Notes: generated from the sequence alone by a model not told the origin. A stretch of DNA of 64,000 nt from Sipunculus nudus (GCA_026874595.1 CM049306.1:61324019-61388018), one strand, 5' to 3'. Positions 44,705 through 57,145 are shown, numbered from the stretch's first letter. Translations and numbers: made by a program.

Positions 44705-46028
44705 TGTGACCGTCTCGCTGGATTCGGACAAACCCCCGTATATTTGGTTATTTTTGTACTGTGCTGCCACCTTGTTTAGGAGCCGGTTGTCAGTCGCCAG
44801 TCTACTAATTCTGCCAACCAGCGCCATCTGCTGGGGAGTTTCTGTGAAATGACCTTTTTTTGTGAACGCTCAGCTCGTTGAGACGTCTCCTGCTGTTTTG
44901 CCGCTCTAGAACAAAGGTTTTACGCCGACTTGCGGTAAGAATGACTTTTTCCAGGCGATCTTCGTATTGCAAGCTATTTCCAGTCATTGTTTTGATATGT
45001 CCAATTTGTTGAATGACGGTGTGTCAGCTGGCACCCAGATTCATGATGTTCACAAGTTTGGAACTGCGTAGTTAAACCGCCATTTTGTGATTGGATTGCA
45101 GGCTGCAGAATGTTGCACTTGACGATAGTCGTGTCTCGCCTTAATGACGTCCAGTGGTCCCACTCTTAGAAACCTGCTAACCGCGGTTCGTAATATTTGA
45201 TACAATTCTAATCTTTCATGGTGTATGTATGGGATATGATGAGACGTGACGTCATCAGATATGCTTAAAGGTATATTTCAGCTAGGTCTTGTAGTGTAAT
45301 TAGAACATTTGGTAGATTTATGTCATGATGACCTAGATACTCCTTAATTAGTGATACTCTTAAATGGTCTGGTCATATGTAATATATGGTCTATGAAACA
45401 TAACCTGGTGTACTATATGGTATCATTCCAACAACTCAGTATTGTTTAATACAGATGTGTAAGTATTTAAGACTGTTTTAAGTGTACTTAGTATTGTCTA
45501 TTAATGTATTTTGTTTAGGTGGACTAATTTGGGTATTAGTTCTCATTGTCACTCTTATGTCAAGGTTACATGGGTGTATTTGTTTCGCACATTGTGGATG
45601 GATAGTAATAGTTGAATCTCTATGAGCATTATTGTGAGATAACATATATATATCACATATATTGCAGTATAACCCCATTACCTTGCCACCCATTCTGTTT
45701 GTTTTAAGCTCAACATCTGTACAGTCTAACCCAGTTGTTTGACCTACTTTGTTTATTAGTAGTTATCTTGCCCCAATGAAGTTTTCCTGTACAGTAACAG
45801 AGTTATATGAAGATAACAATAGGATATATCTTGAATTATATGGAATCTGAGGTCACACTACTTTGCTTAAGGATACTACAGTGACTCGGTAAATGTTTTA
45901 TTTCTTTATTATCATATGTTTTTCAGGGTTTCCTGTGCTGTCCTGAGTTTTATGTAACCAATATGACAGAATAAATCTTTGTCAACCTTTGCTGGTTGTC
46001 TGTCTCAGTCCATGGGGATTCGGCCACA
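44705..46028 (+). repeat. 5' LTR
   Basis: 1324 bp, TGTGACCGTCTCGCTGG...CGGCCACA. It contains AATAAATCTTTGTCAACC near its 3' end (polyadenylation signal AATAAA at about 45971). The short minus-strand frame at 44805-44987, repeated in the 3' LTR, has no known domain and is not called. Confidence 0.95.
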
Positions 46029-46033
46029 GTTTC

Positions 46034-46048
46034 TGTCAGAAGTGGGAT
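46034..46048 (+). other. Primer-binding site, tRNA-Leu type
   Basis: TGTCAGAAGTGGGAT begins five bases after the LTR and is complementary to the acceptor and T-stem 3' side of eukaryotic tRNA-Leu (known sequence ending ATCCCACTTCTGACA). The bases before it do not match the complement of CCA, so priming may be imperfect or start inside the tRNA. Confidence 0.65.
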
Positions 46049-46215
46049 AGTCCAGATTACCGGATAGTCCAGATTACCGGATTGTCCAGATAACCTGATT
46101 GTCCAGATTTACCAGATTGTCCAGATTACTGGATGTGTCCAGATTTGCAGATGTTCAGATTAAAGGATGTACAGATTAGTGGATGTCCAGATAACCAGAT
46201 GTCAGGATTGCCATA
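46049..46215 (+). repeat. Short tandem repeats in the retrotransposon leader
   Basis: About ten degenerate units of 15-18 bp (AGTCCAGATTACCGGAT and variants) directly follow the primer-binding site. Confidence 0.85.
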
Positions 46216-47999
46216 TGTGATGGACTTTATCCATGTTTCAACTTAACATGGACTTGCTAAACCTGCTGTGATCAGTATAAATGTATTACGATTGGTGTTA
46301 AACTGGACTGTCATGGTGTCATGGCCAAAAGCAAGCGAGGATAGATGTACACGTGCTGTGAACTCATTTGTGCTGTATAGCTCTCTTATGTCATGAGATT
46401 ATTATTATCAGTAAGATATGACATGCGTCTTGTAGAGTTGGGAACTTACTCTATGTCAGTGTTGGCGACACATAGTACACATCGTTACTAAGATACAAAC
46501 ACATGGCCCAGCACATAACATTAACATTGTTGCAGTGCTTCTGTTTCTGAAAATATTCATGGTTAATGTTTTTCCTATTTTTCTGGTGCATGCAGTTTTT
46601 TAGGTACTGGACTACTGATTCAGCCATAGTGATGCTAGACCAACAGACAAACGGCAATGAAAACATAACCTGTTATTAAGGTTATTAACATAATGACCTA
46701 ATTGAATGTAGAGATATAATACACTAAAGTAATGTAACACAGGTCACATTCTTGGCTAATTGCAACTGATCTGAGCTCACATATATTTATAATTGTTTTT
46801 TAAAGTGGAACCTTGTACCTGCTGTAGGTGATAGTGATACAGAAGTATTACTATGCTGAGTATTATGTATTACATGTGTTGACTTGATGATAAGATGAAG
46901 CTGAACCATCATATTTCTTTGGTTCACTACGGATAGTATGTATTTACCCCCTTGAAGCAGCACTTACTGTATTTAGTGTATTAAATGTAGACTTGTTCCA
47001 ATGTTTATGGTTTAAATGTTTAGGGTATACATAAAATGTATTGCGACACAGTTGTGCAGATACTGTAGAAGAAAGACATCATTGTAAATGATTGCTCCCA
47101 CACTTTTTTTTATTTGAGACGATAAGACCAGTGTATTTGAGTGCATATTGTGAAGATTATCACGTCACGGTGTAAACTACATACTGTAATACTACTTGCA
47201 AGTTTTTGAGTAGGTTGCAGAGGCTGTGTTCATCTGTGTCGAAAGGTAAATTATTTGTTTTTTTATGGCACATTGTGGGCACTTTGGTGGTTTAAGCCTG
47301 TTTAAGACCCTTCAACTTCATTAAAGGGGAACATTGCTGTGTTCTTGGTTTTTAAAGTGACCGCCACAAATTTGATAAAGCCAGTAAGGCAAGGGTCTGA
47401 ACTTATTGATAGGGTTTTGCGATACAGTCTATGAGGTTTTTTTTTTGTATGAATGTTTCTTATTTTGTCAATGAATATTTAATCCATGCATATGGTTTCC
47501 AGACTATGATGTTCACGTTTACTCATACTCATGCCTGCATATTTGAGTGTTTTCATATTGTAACACAAAATGTACTGCTAACACTGGACTGATAGTTTAA
47601 CATAGCTATATATTTAGTGGTGAATTGCCCAGAGTGAACAAAGTGAATCTCAGCAAATTCACCTATCGTTCATCGATACTCTTGTCATGCGCAGCTGATT
47701 GCAGTTTTTTTTTGCATAAAGATCAAGTGCGGGTGTACTCTTCCTTGAGGATGGATAGTTGATTTTTCTCAGTGACTGGTGTGTGAGGTCACATTATATC
47801 CTACTTATCGCAGTCATACGTTTTTATTTTTGTATGACTAGCAGTGATTTCCAGTTTATAATTTATCTTGAGGTTTGACCCTTCATTAGTGTGTTTGCTG
47901 ACACGCATCCAGGTCCTGTGATCCATTGTTCTGTATTGTCGCTGGTACAGGTGAGTGTTTTGATGATCTTGCTTTGATATTGTTGAATCATAATTTAAA
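46216..47999 (+). other. Long untranslated leader of the retrotransposon
   Basis: About 1.8 kb between the leader repeats and gag with no coding frame on the plus strand. A leader this long is unusual; it may carry packaging or internal-entry functions, or be decayed sequence. Confidence 0.6.
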
Positions 48000-49055
48000 A
48001 TGGCTGACTTGGAGAGTCTAAGGAAAAAAGTTGAGGACCTACAACAGAAAGTAGATGAGGAGGGTGCCTCATCCACGCGTGTTATACAGACTCATCAAAG
48101 GTTACGTAGTTTCGATGGCACCTCGGGTGATGTAAATGAGTGGATTCTGGAAGTTGAGAGGGCACTTCGAATACAAGGCTTTAGAGGTAAGACTGCTGTC
48201 GACTTTATTGAAAGTCATTTAGAAGACCCTGCCCGATAGGAAGTGAGGTATGCAGATGAGTCTGATCGTAAAGATCCTAAGCAAGTCTTAAAGATTCTTC
48301 GCGATGCCTTTGGGGAAAAGTTGTCTACCACCCAACTTTTGACAGTATTCCATGCGAGGCACCAGCGAGAGGGAGAATCGCTGCGGGACTTCAGTCACGC
48401 CTTGATGGGACTTTTATCACGAGTCCAACGGGAGGACAGCTCCGCTGTCGCTGACCCTGATAAATTACTTAAGAACTGCTTTGCGGAAAAGGTTAAAGAT
48501 AAATATTTGCGACGTGATCTCAAGAAACTGGTGGAGGATAGGCCAGCCTTGACTTTCAAGGAAGTACGGAATTCGGCTATTCGCTGGACTGAGGAGACTC
48601 CTGGCTATCCAAATGATCATAATACAACATGGTTAGATGAGGATGCAGTGTATACCATTGGTGGTGCTGCAGCTCGCCACTCTCCATGTAGAGGAGGTAC
48701 AGTGACCACTCCTGTTAATACAGAGACTGAGCTGTCAACTTTACGTAAGACTGTCGAGTTACTAGGACAGCAAGTCCAGTCACTAGTTACGCTTCAAGAT
48801 CGGCAGCAGGAACAGATTAAGGCTCAGCAAGAACAAATCAACCAGCAACAGAAGATGATCACAACCTTATTTGATAACTTTTCTCGTCCAAGTACCCCTG
48901 TGCCTAGAACAGAGAATGGCAGAGGCCGTGGTGGATATTACCGAGGTGGACACAGATTTCGACGTGGTGGATATGATTCGCAACCTAATAGGAGAAACGA
49001 GCCCTCTAGTAGTGCAACAAACCAGACAGAACAGGCCCCTGTTTCCCTTAGCAAT
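48000..49055 (+). pseudogene. gag: gag, interrupted by an in-frame stop
   Basis: Starts at ATG 48000 with a coiled-coil-like opening (MADLESLRKKVEDLQQKVDE). A TAG at 48237-48239 interrupts the frame after 79 codons, and the same frame continues at once. The middle is a typical helical Gypsy capsid region, followed by a Gln-rich coiled coil (48750-48860) and an Arg/Gly-rich tract (about 48915-48985, RGRGGYYRGGHRFRRGGYD). No CCHC zinc knuckle is seen, so RNA binding may rest on the RG tract. gag runs into pol without a frame change. The break makes full-length Gag depend on readthrough. Confidence 0.85.
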
Positions 49056-50675
49056 AATCAGATAGACGCTGATCTCACAGTGGAGATATCAAAGATTGCT
49101 GGACCTAGACCAACCATTACTGCTAAGTTTGCAGGTATAGAAGTTGCATGTTTAGTCGATACAGGTTCAGTAGTGACTACCATATCTGAAAGGTTTTTCA
49201 GAGACTGGATTTACAGTGAAGATGGACGGAATGTGTTGGAGCCAATTGAATGGCTCAAAGTCAGAGCGGCCAATGGCTTAGAGGTTCCCTACATTGGGCT
49301 TGCCATCCTTGACGTTGAATTAAATGGGAAGGTATTCCCTGATGTTGGTGTGCTTGTAGTTAGAGATACTCCTCACACTCTGGAGAGTCGGAAACAACTC
49401 CCTGGGCTGATTGGGACGAATGTCCTAAGTAACGTCAAAGACTTTGACAGTCTCATACACTTGGTTGAGGATAATCCAACAGAAGAGAAACCTCTTACTT
49501 TGAACTCGGTGCGCATTGCAGAAGTTCAGGAGATATGTATACCCCCTCAAAGTTTGACTGCTGTGCCAGTCACAGGTCCTCCAAGAAGGATAGTTTCGGT
49601 AGTGGAACCCCTTGAGGACAGACAACATCTTCCTGATGGATTGCAAGTAGCTCCCACAGTTGTCCAGCACCAACCGAGTTGTGTCCAGCTTATGAACTGT
49701 AGTGATGAGGTGATAAGAATTAAACCACGTACATTGATTGGAAGAGCACAAGAAGTGGACTCCATGGACGGTGAACATTTACGTGTAGGCTTATCCCATG
49801 AAGGAATAACTATAGAAAAAGACACCTCTGTAACTGAAAAAGACCACCATTGTGTTGACTCTGTACTCAACAAAATTGACTTTGATAATACGGAAATCTC
49901 GAAGGACAAGGTTACAAGTATGTTCAGGAAATATGAAGAGATCTTCTACAAGGAAGGATCAGAGTTGAGTGCGACCCCTCTGATACAGCATAGAATCGTA
50001 ACAGCTGATGATGAACCGATTGTACAACCATTTCGGCGCCTTTCGCCACATCTATGGCAGGAAGTGAAAGCTCACTTAGAGGAGTTAGTGCGGAAAGGTA
50101 TCATTTGCGAGAGTAATTCTCCATATGCCTCACCGATGGTGGTGGTACGAAAGAAATCAGGAGGTATTCGCCTATGCATTGACTATAGGAAACTGAATCA
50201 GAAAACTAGGAAGGATTCGTTTCCATTACCAAGAGTTGTTGAGTCTCTTGAAACACTTGGGAACTCAAAGGTCTATAGTACTTTAGATCTAGCAACAGCA
50301 TATGCTCAGGTTGAAGTAGCTCCTGAGGATCGTCACAAGACAGCGTTTGTAACACCAGCTGGATTATACGAACACATTAGAATGCCATTTGGGTTAGTCT
50401 CGGCACCAGCTACTTGGCAACGCTTGATGACTATGATATTCAGGGATGATCTCTATTCCTCTCTTCTAGTATACTTGGACGACATAGTAATCTTCTCCAA
50501 GTCTTACGAGGAACATTTGGTCCACTTGGAAAATGTTTTCCAAAAGTTGCAGAAAAATCAGCTCAAACTTTCTCTTGATAAATGTCAGTTCTTCAAGACG
50601 GAAATAAAATACCTGGGATGTGATCTCGGAGCAAGGTATTTGGCCCGATCCAGGCAAACTTGCATGTGTCGCTGA
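49056..50675 (+). pseudogene. pol: pol part 1: protease and reverse transcriptase
   Basis: In the same frame as gag. The aspartic protease has the LVDTGS catalytic motif at about 49152-49169. The reverse transcriptase spans about 50030-50600, with the YASPMVVVRKKSGGIRLCID region, the catalytic Asp of STLDL, the fingers/palm motif MPFGLVSAPATWQ, and YLDD at 50472-50483. Right after the KYLG motif the frame is lost. The next Gypsy motif continues in another frame from about 50620, which points to a small deletion of two bases or an equivalent change. The tail of this frame to 50675 is out of frame. Confidence 0.92.
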
Positions 50676-52224
50676 TTGGCCACGTCCAGACAGCTTAAAA
50701 GCCCTTCGTCAGTTTCTAGGGTTTAGCTCGTTCTACCGGCGGTTCTTAACAGGATTTGCAGCCAAGGTCAAACCATTGAATGACCTTGTTGCTGTTTTAA
50801 TTGCCAAACAGAAGGTCAAGCGGCAGAAAGTGCACATCAGAGAGTGGAGTATTGAGTGCGAGAGGGCATTCCAAGAGGTGAAGCAAGCAATAGTTTCTGC
50901 ACCGGTATTGGCATTTGCTGATTTTTCCTTACCCTTCATTGTTGAGACTGATGCGTCCTTTTCAGGATTAGCTGCTGTATTGAGCCAGGTTCAAGACGGT
51001 AAAAAGAGAGCAGTAGCATATGCTAGTCGCGGACTCCGCCAGCATGAGAGGAATATGAACCGTTACAGTTCGAAAAAGTTAGAACTGCTAGCCCTCAAGT
51101 GGGCAATCACAGAAAAATTTCGAGAATACCTACAATACTCATCTTTCACTGTACTGACGGATAACAATCCTCTTACCAATCTATTGAAGCAGAACAAGCT
51201 AAATGCTGTGGAGCAGCGTTGGGTTAACGATCTCGCAGGTTTTGATTTTGAAATCATCTACCGCCCAGGCAAAAGGAGTGGAAATGTGGATGCACTGTCT
51301 CGTCAGACAGACAGGCCTTGGGACCAGAATTGCGATAGACTAGTTAATGTAGGAGCATGGCCTGAAATCCATGCCATGGAAGCATTATGTGAGGATAACT
51401 TTGAACAGATCTCACATGAGCAAGAGGAAAATCAGGATTGCTCTGTGATGGCACAAACCACACTGATACCAGGTGACTTGCAGTTAGCTATGTGTAGAGA
51501 GGAGATGTCAAACTCTCATCACCTGGAGATGCAGGCTACTGAGGTGAATGTATTGCCCTGTCTCTCAACTGAGAAACTGATGGATTTACAGAGGAAGGAT
51601 CCTGTTATAGGCATTTTCTTGAAGAGCTGGGACAAAGATTGTAAACCACCTTATGTCGAACTAAGAAGGTTAGCATTGGAAGTACAGCTTCTCTTTCGCC
51701 AATGGCATCGACTTGAGACACATGATGGAGTATTATATAGATGTGTGGAGGACCCTAAACTTGGAAAGCTGAGGCAACTAGTATTGCCAGCTGAACTTAG
51801 ACCAGAAGTGCTAGAAGGACTCCATGATAAGAATGGCCACCAGGGTCTTGAGCGGACCACCCAGTTAATTCGAACAAGATGTTATTGGCCCAAAATGTCT
51901 TTTCATATAGCACAATGGTTGGCACAGTGTAAACGTTGTGCTTTGGCTAACCCCGAGCGAGTCAAAACACCTTTGGGTACGATAGTGGCAAGAGAACCTT
52001 TGGACATTATAGCCATAGATTTCACAGTACTAGAGCCAGCTTCAGATGGCCGGGAAAATGTTCTTGTGATAACCGATGTTTTCTCGAAGTGGACGGTGGC
52101 AATACCAACACGAGACCAAAAGGCAACGACCATGGCACGCGTCCTAAGCCGAGAATGGTTTGCACGTTATGGAGTACCTAAACGTATTCATAGTGACAAA
52201 GGTAGATCTTTTGAAGGACTTTGA
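50620..52224 (+). pseudogene. pol: pol part 2: RNase H and truncated integrase
   Basis: Continues the polymerase after the frameshift. The thumb/connection (FLGFSSFYRRF) is followed by RNase H with VETDAS (about 50944-50961), an ELLALKWA motif and LTDNNPL (about 51154-51174). The integrase zinc-binding HHCC segment is at about 51823-51945 (H-x-H, then C-x2-C). The core has its first Asp in IAIDF (about 52009-52023) and its second in IHSDKG (about 52186-52203). The frame then stops at 52224, so the catalytic Glu and C-terminal domain are missing. Only about 200 bp separate this from the 3' LTR, so the end of integrase was deleted. The element cannot supply its own integrase. Confidence 0.92.
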
Positions 52225-52410
52225 TCGTTGAGATACGACAATGAGTGTCAGTGTATAAGTCGTGTTTCGCATTCAAGTAATTTGTTTGTAATATGTCGCC
52301 AAATCGTAGTTTTGTCTTCTCTCTGGATCCTGGTTCTTTCTAGTGAATCCAGCGATCTCATGAGGAAATTATTTTGTCGATTTCTGTCCAGAGGACCGGA
52401 CAGTGATATG

Positions 52411-52421
52411 AGAGGGGTGTG
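52411..52421 (+). other. Polypurine tract
   Basis: AGAGGGGTGTG sits directly before the 3' LTR, the expected place for plus-strand DNA priming. Confidence 0.65.
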
Positions 52422-53744
52422 TGTGACCGTCTCGCTGGATTCGGACAAACCCCCGTATATTTGGTTATTTTTGTACTGTGCTGCCACCTTGTTTAGGAGC
52501 CGGTTGTCAGTCGCCAGTCTACTAATTCTGCCAACCAGCGCCATCTGCTGGGGAGTTTCTGTGAAATGACCCTTTTTTGTGAACGCTCAGCTCGTTGAGA
52601 CGTCTCCTGCTGTTTTGCCGCTCTAGAACAAAGGTTTTACGCCGACTTGCGGTAAGAATGACTTTTTCCAGGCGATCTTCGTATTGCAAGCTATTTCCAG
52701 TCATTGTTTTGATATGTCCAATTTGTTGAATGACGGTGTGTCAGCTGGCACCCAGATTCATGATGTTCACAAGTTTGGAACTGCGTAGTTAAACCGCCAT
52801 TTTGTGATTGGATTGCAGGCTGCAGAATGTTGCACTTGACGATAGTCGTGCCTCGCCTTAATGACGTCCAGTGGTCCCACCCTTAGAAACCTGCTAACCG
52901 CGGTTCGTAATATTTGATACAATTCTAATCTTTCATGGTGTATGTATGGGGTATGATGAGACGTGACGTCATCAGATATGCTTAAAGGTATATTTCAGCT
53001 AGGTCTTGTAGTGTAATTAGAACATTTGGTAGATTTATGTCATGATGACCTAGATACTCCTTAATTAGTGATACTCTTAAATGGTCTGGTCATATGTAAT
53101 ATATGGTCTATGAAACATAACCTGGTGTACTATATGGTATCATTCCAACAACTCAGTATTGTTTAATACAGATGTGTAAGTATTTAAGACTGTTTTAAGT
53201 GTACTTAGTATTGTCTATTAATGTATTTTGTTTAGGTGGACTAATTTGGGATTAGTTCTCATTGTCACTCTTATGTCAAGGTTACATGGGTGTATTTGTT
53301 TCGCACATTGTGGATGGATAGTAATAGTTGAATCTCTATGAGCATTATTGTGAGATAACATATATATATCACATATATTGCAGTATAACCCCATTACCTT
53401 GCCACCCATTCTGTTTGTTTTAAGCTCAACATCTGTACAGTCTAACCCAGTTGTTTGACCTGCTTTGTTTATTAGTAGTTATCTTGCCCCAATGAAGTTT
53501 TCCTGTACAGTAACAGAGTTATATGAAGATAACAATAGGATATATCTTGAATTATATGGAATCTGAGGTCACACTACTTTGCTTAAGGATACTACAGTGA
53601 CTCGGTAAATGTTTTATTTCTTTATTATCATATGTTTATCAGGGTTTCCTGTGCTGTCCTGAGTTTTATGTAACCAATACGACAGAATAAATCTTTGTCA
53701 ACCTTTGCTGGTTGTCTGTCTCAGTCCATGGGGATTCGGCCACA
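52422..53744 (+). repeat. 3' LTR
   Basis: 1323 bp, nearly identical to the 5' LTR (about seven substitutions, one indel). It ends CGGCCACA and is followed by TATATC. Confidence 0.95.
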
Positions 53745-54094
53745 TATATCAACATGTTACAAACGACTGAATGTTTGGACTTTCGAGTTAATAGCCAAAT
53801 GTTGAAGAAATATAAATACTTTAGCCGGCCACACATGAACCCACACTCTACATGAAACAACCCTTGACTACTTTTTGCAAAGACAGTTAAGAGAACAGTA
53901 GTTGAAGAACAGAAAATCCTCATATTTTTTTTTGGTGAATGGTTGCCTAAAAATGTCCTCTTTACTTTGCATATTTAAAAATGTTCTCAGTATGGAAGGG
54001 AGTACCCGTATACCTGTAATTAACCTTTCAAATGAACATGGCTTTAGATTTATTTATAGGCTAAAAAAAAATTACATATGTAGTAACAATATAA

Positions 54095-54140
<46 letters not shown>

Positions 54141-54382
54141 TTAAAGTTATATAATATTGCATATATGTATTGTTTAATACCAATCAACCGCTAACTTGTA
54201 GATTAGCGCCCGCCTGTTCTGGAATTTCTGAATCTGCCACAGTTCACGGTGAAATGACTGTACAAAAAATTAACACATATGAACTGAATTCCACAAAATT
54301 AAAGAATGGAATCGAACTTCTATTTATCGATACATCCGATAGCAAATATATATATAATATATAAACTTTATTTATTTTACAT
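53745..54382. other. Noncoding stretch with TA run
   Basis: No gene is seen. Contains a (TA)n-like tract at 54094-54143. Confidence 0.5.
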
Positions 54383-54565
54383 GTGGCTCAGGTGGTCGTA
54401 GTCAGTACTGTCTATAGGTGGAGGAAACCATCAGCCGTGGACGGGCTACTACAACCCACTCTCATAGCCACGCCAGGGATCGAATCCGGTTCGCCAGCGG
54501 AGAGAGCCGAAGGACTGTCCGTGCAGGCTGATTTTGATATTGATCTTGCTAAGCGTTTGTATTTT
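54383..54565 (-). repeat. tRNA-derived SINE
   Basis: On the minus strand a tRNA-like head ends GGATTCGATCCCTGGCG (B box). A body follows with GTAGCCCGTCC, GGTTTCCTCCACC and GTACTGACTACGACCACC, a design common in invertebrate SINEs. The 71-codon plus frame over it is not a gene. Confidence 0.6.
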
Positions 54566-55506
54566 TTTAACTTGACCCCCAAAAAATCTATTCCTTGAAA
54601 ATTATTCGAGCATTAATTAATATGAACCAATCAATATTTTGAAATCAATTTATTTGATTATCATTTAACTATTTTTAAGATTCAGGGACAATGAACTTGA
54701 AATCAATTAATTACATACTCAAAACAATTGGGAGTGACATTCGCTTAAGTACCGCATAAATTTGTCGGCTAGAAGAAGGAAAATGGCATCATTAAGCACC
54801 GTAATCTATCAAATAAGTTGATTTTGGGTTGAAACCTTTCTTCCTATTTCAACTAAGAGTTCATATTCTGCTTTCATTGTAAAATTTTGCACATAAATAT
54901 GAAATTTTATAATAATCGGAAAATATATCGACCGAAAGGATAATATTAAATAATAATCAAATAGATGATCTCATTATTTGTGATCCTCCTGTATTTACCG
55001 TGTATATTTTCCATGATATAGCTGCCAGCTTTGTGAATGGACGTGTACTTCGTCTTCAAGACGTCAAGGACGGAGGGGTTAAAGAGTATTTAATGTATTC
55101 TTCAGAACTTGTGTATCCTTGTATTATGTTCCTATTTCGTTTTCACTTAGCGGGCATAATAATTGTTATTTGTTCCGGTATGTTACATTAGAATTTAGCA
55201 TAATCCGCCTTTGCAACATCGAAACACTTCCGCGTGCGAGAGCAGTCATGATTAATACAGATTTCATTGACCTCAAGCATACGATGTTTATTGTGCACTT
55301 ATCTTATCACCAGCTGTTGAACGCTTTATGGATCAACCTTTCATTGTTATTCATCTGAAGTAAAAACGCACATGGTCGCATTATAATGAACTAAACATAG
55401 AGCCTAACCCATTATGTTACCTTATTGAAAGCTTTGAACGGGTCAATACAAGAGCAATATTTATCCCTTAGTCCAATTAAAACCTCAAAAGAGAGGAATT
55501 TGTACT

Positions 55507-55544
<38 letters not shown>

Positions 55545-55900
55545 CGGCGAAAAGTTATTCATACCTAGTGTGGCCTTTTAGGCTGCCTCACACATCGCTA
55601 ATGTCACCCTGATGTGTCCCAAAGAAGTCTGCCAAAACGGCGAATCAGAATCGGCGAGGTGCCGGATAATCCACGGAGTATTCACGGAGAAATTTCGGTT
55701 TTTTTTTATATGGACTGATAGTTTAAAATAATCATTAAATCACTTGAAATTTGCAACTTTATTTCTCGTTACATAATTCTTCACTGTTATATGATCGACG
55801 TAATTAATAAACTTAAATTAATAAAAGAAAAAACCCCATTCAATTATATGTTTAACAGTTAACTGTGCAAAACCATGCAGGTGTATAAAATTCCAGTGTA
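54566..55900. other. AT-rich noncoding stretch
   Basis: Contains a (CA)n microsatellite at about 55511-55541. The short plus frame at 55000-55191 has no domain. No gene is called. Confidence 0.5.
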
Positions 55901-55906
55901 TAAAAT

Positions 55907-55966
55907 TCTGGCTGTTAATAGGGCACAAATTGTAACCGTTGGATCTAGAATCATCTATCTGTACAT
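55907..55966 (-). repeat. 60-bp perfect inverted copy of part of element A3
   Basis: TCTGGCTGTTAATAGGGCAC...TCTATCTGTACAT is the exact reverse complement of 56668-56727, about 700 bp away. A perfect 60-bp match in otherwise diverged repeat sequence points to a recent local event. Confidence 0.9.
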
Positions 55967-56238
55967 ATAATAATATAATAAACAAATTATACTTTTACCT
56001 ACATTTATTGATTGATAAAAAAAATCACCATTATTAGTGAACAAATAAAAGTAGAAATACAAATATTCGACTCAATACACACGTAAAGCTAAAGAATTAA
56101 CTTGACAAAAGGATAAAATAAAAAAATGAAAAAAAGTAAATATTGTGATTACAGTTATGAAGTTATTACGTTTATACAGAATACTATACCTTTCTTACCT
56201 CTTTCTGACCGTAACAATAAAGAGAAAACAATAAAGAA

Positions 56239-57115
56239 CAAGTGGCCCATGGGCCATGACGCTCAGCTTTATTCAAAGAACCTTGAACAATGGGTAACAT
56301 GACTCCCACAGTGCTCAAAATCATGCATTTTGCAAATAGACCTTAGATATGGGTTACAGTGGCCTTATTCTACATCCCGCTGCTTATACCTTTTGTGCCC
56401 ATCTGACTTATAGAGTATTAATATCATGTTCTTTCACACGGCTGGCAGAATATAGGTCACAGTGACATTAATTCAGGTTTCCATGAAACTTTTACAGGAA
56501 CCTCCCTGAATCCTAATCAAATTAAAAGTTTCCATGTCCAGCTGAAACCAATTATACAAATCTGTCCTATAGGGTGCTAAAATCATGTTCTTTCACATAT
56601 TTTGCAGAAAATATGTCAGTATGACCTAATTTAATGTTTCCAATGAGATTTGTCTATGACCTCCCGGATGTACAGATAGATGATTCTAGATCCAACGGTT
56701 ACAATTTGTGCCCTATTAACAGCCAGACTGCTTCCTTTGAAGGTCTTAAAATAGAGAAAAATAATGCGTAAAAATCGAAAAAAAATGTAAGTGGCGCCAT
56801 TAGTCAACAGGAACTGATGAAACACTCCATGATCAATATGCATACATTTAATCATGGCGATCAATGCATTAGTTGTTCTGATACTGGAGCATTTGTATCT
56901 AAATAATAATTATTCTGGGGGTAATTACGAGTCCTATAGCTCGGAGGATAAGGGTAACAGAGACCTAATTTCAGGTTTCTAAGGAGATTTTTCATGGATC
57001 TCCCTGGGTGTCAAGTTAGAAGATTCTTGATGCAGTGGTTACAATTTGTGCACTGTTAACGAGCGGACAGACGGACAGGCAGGCAGACAGACGGACGGAC
57101 AAACAGAACAATGGG
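56239..57115 (+). mobile_element. Dispersed element, GACGCTCAGC family, copy A3
   Basis: Begins ACAAGTGGCCCATGGGCCAT with GACGCTCAGC and ends in GTTAACGAGCGGACAGACGG repeats. The interior has TCCAACGGTTACAATTTGTG and ATAAGGGTAACAGAGACCTA phrases in common with copy A2. GAACAATGGGTAAC and TGACTCCCACAGTGCTCAA occur both just inside the left end (56285) and just outside the right end (57106), which suggests nesting or duplication. Confidence 0.75.
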
Positions 57116-57145
57116 TAACCTGACTCCCACAGTGCTCAATTCAGT

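Larger units (their letters stand above)
44705..53744 (+). mobile_element. Ty3/Gypsy LTR retrotransposon, 9.0 kb, defective
   Basis: Two long terminal repeats (44705-46028 and 52422-53744) bound a single gag-pol region. Both LTRs start TG and end CA, and TATA on each outer flank (44701-44704, 53745-53748) is the likely 4-bp target duplication. The domain order protease, reverse transcriptase, RNase H, integrase places it in Metaviridae/Gypsy. The LTRs differ at about seven substitutions and one indel, under 1%, so insertion was recent. The coding region is broken: an in-frame TAG early in gag, a frameshift after reverse transcriptase, and loss of everything after the second catalytic Asp of integrase. 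No env-like frame is present. It sits between the helical-cytokine-like genes 3 and 4. Confidence 0.95.

Noticed and set aside
44805-44987. 60-codon minus-strand ORF present in both LTRs
   Set aside because: Conserved only because the LTRs are nearly identical; no domain.
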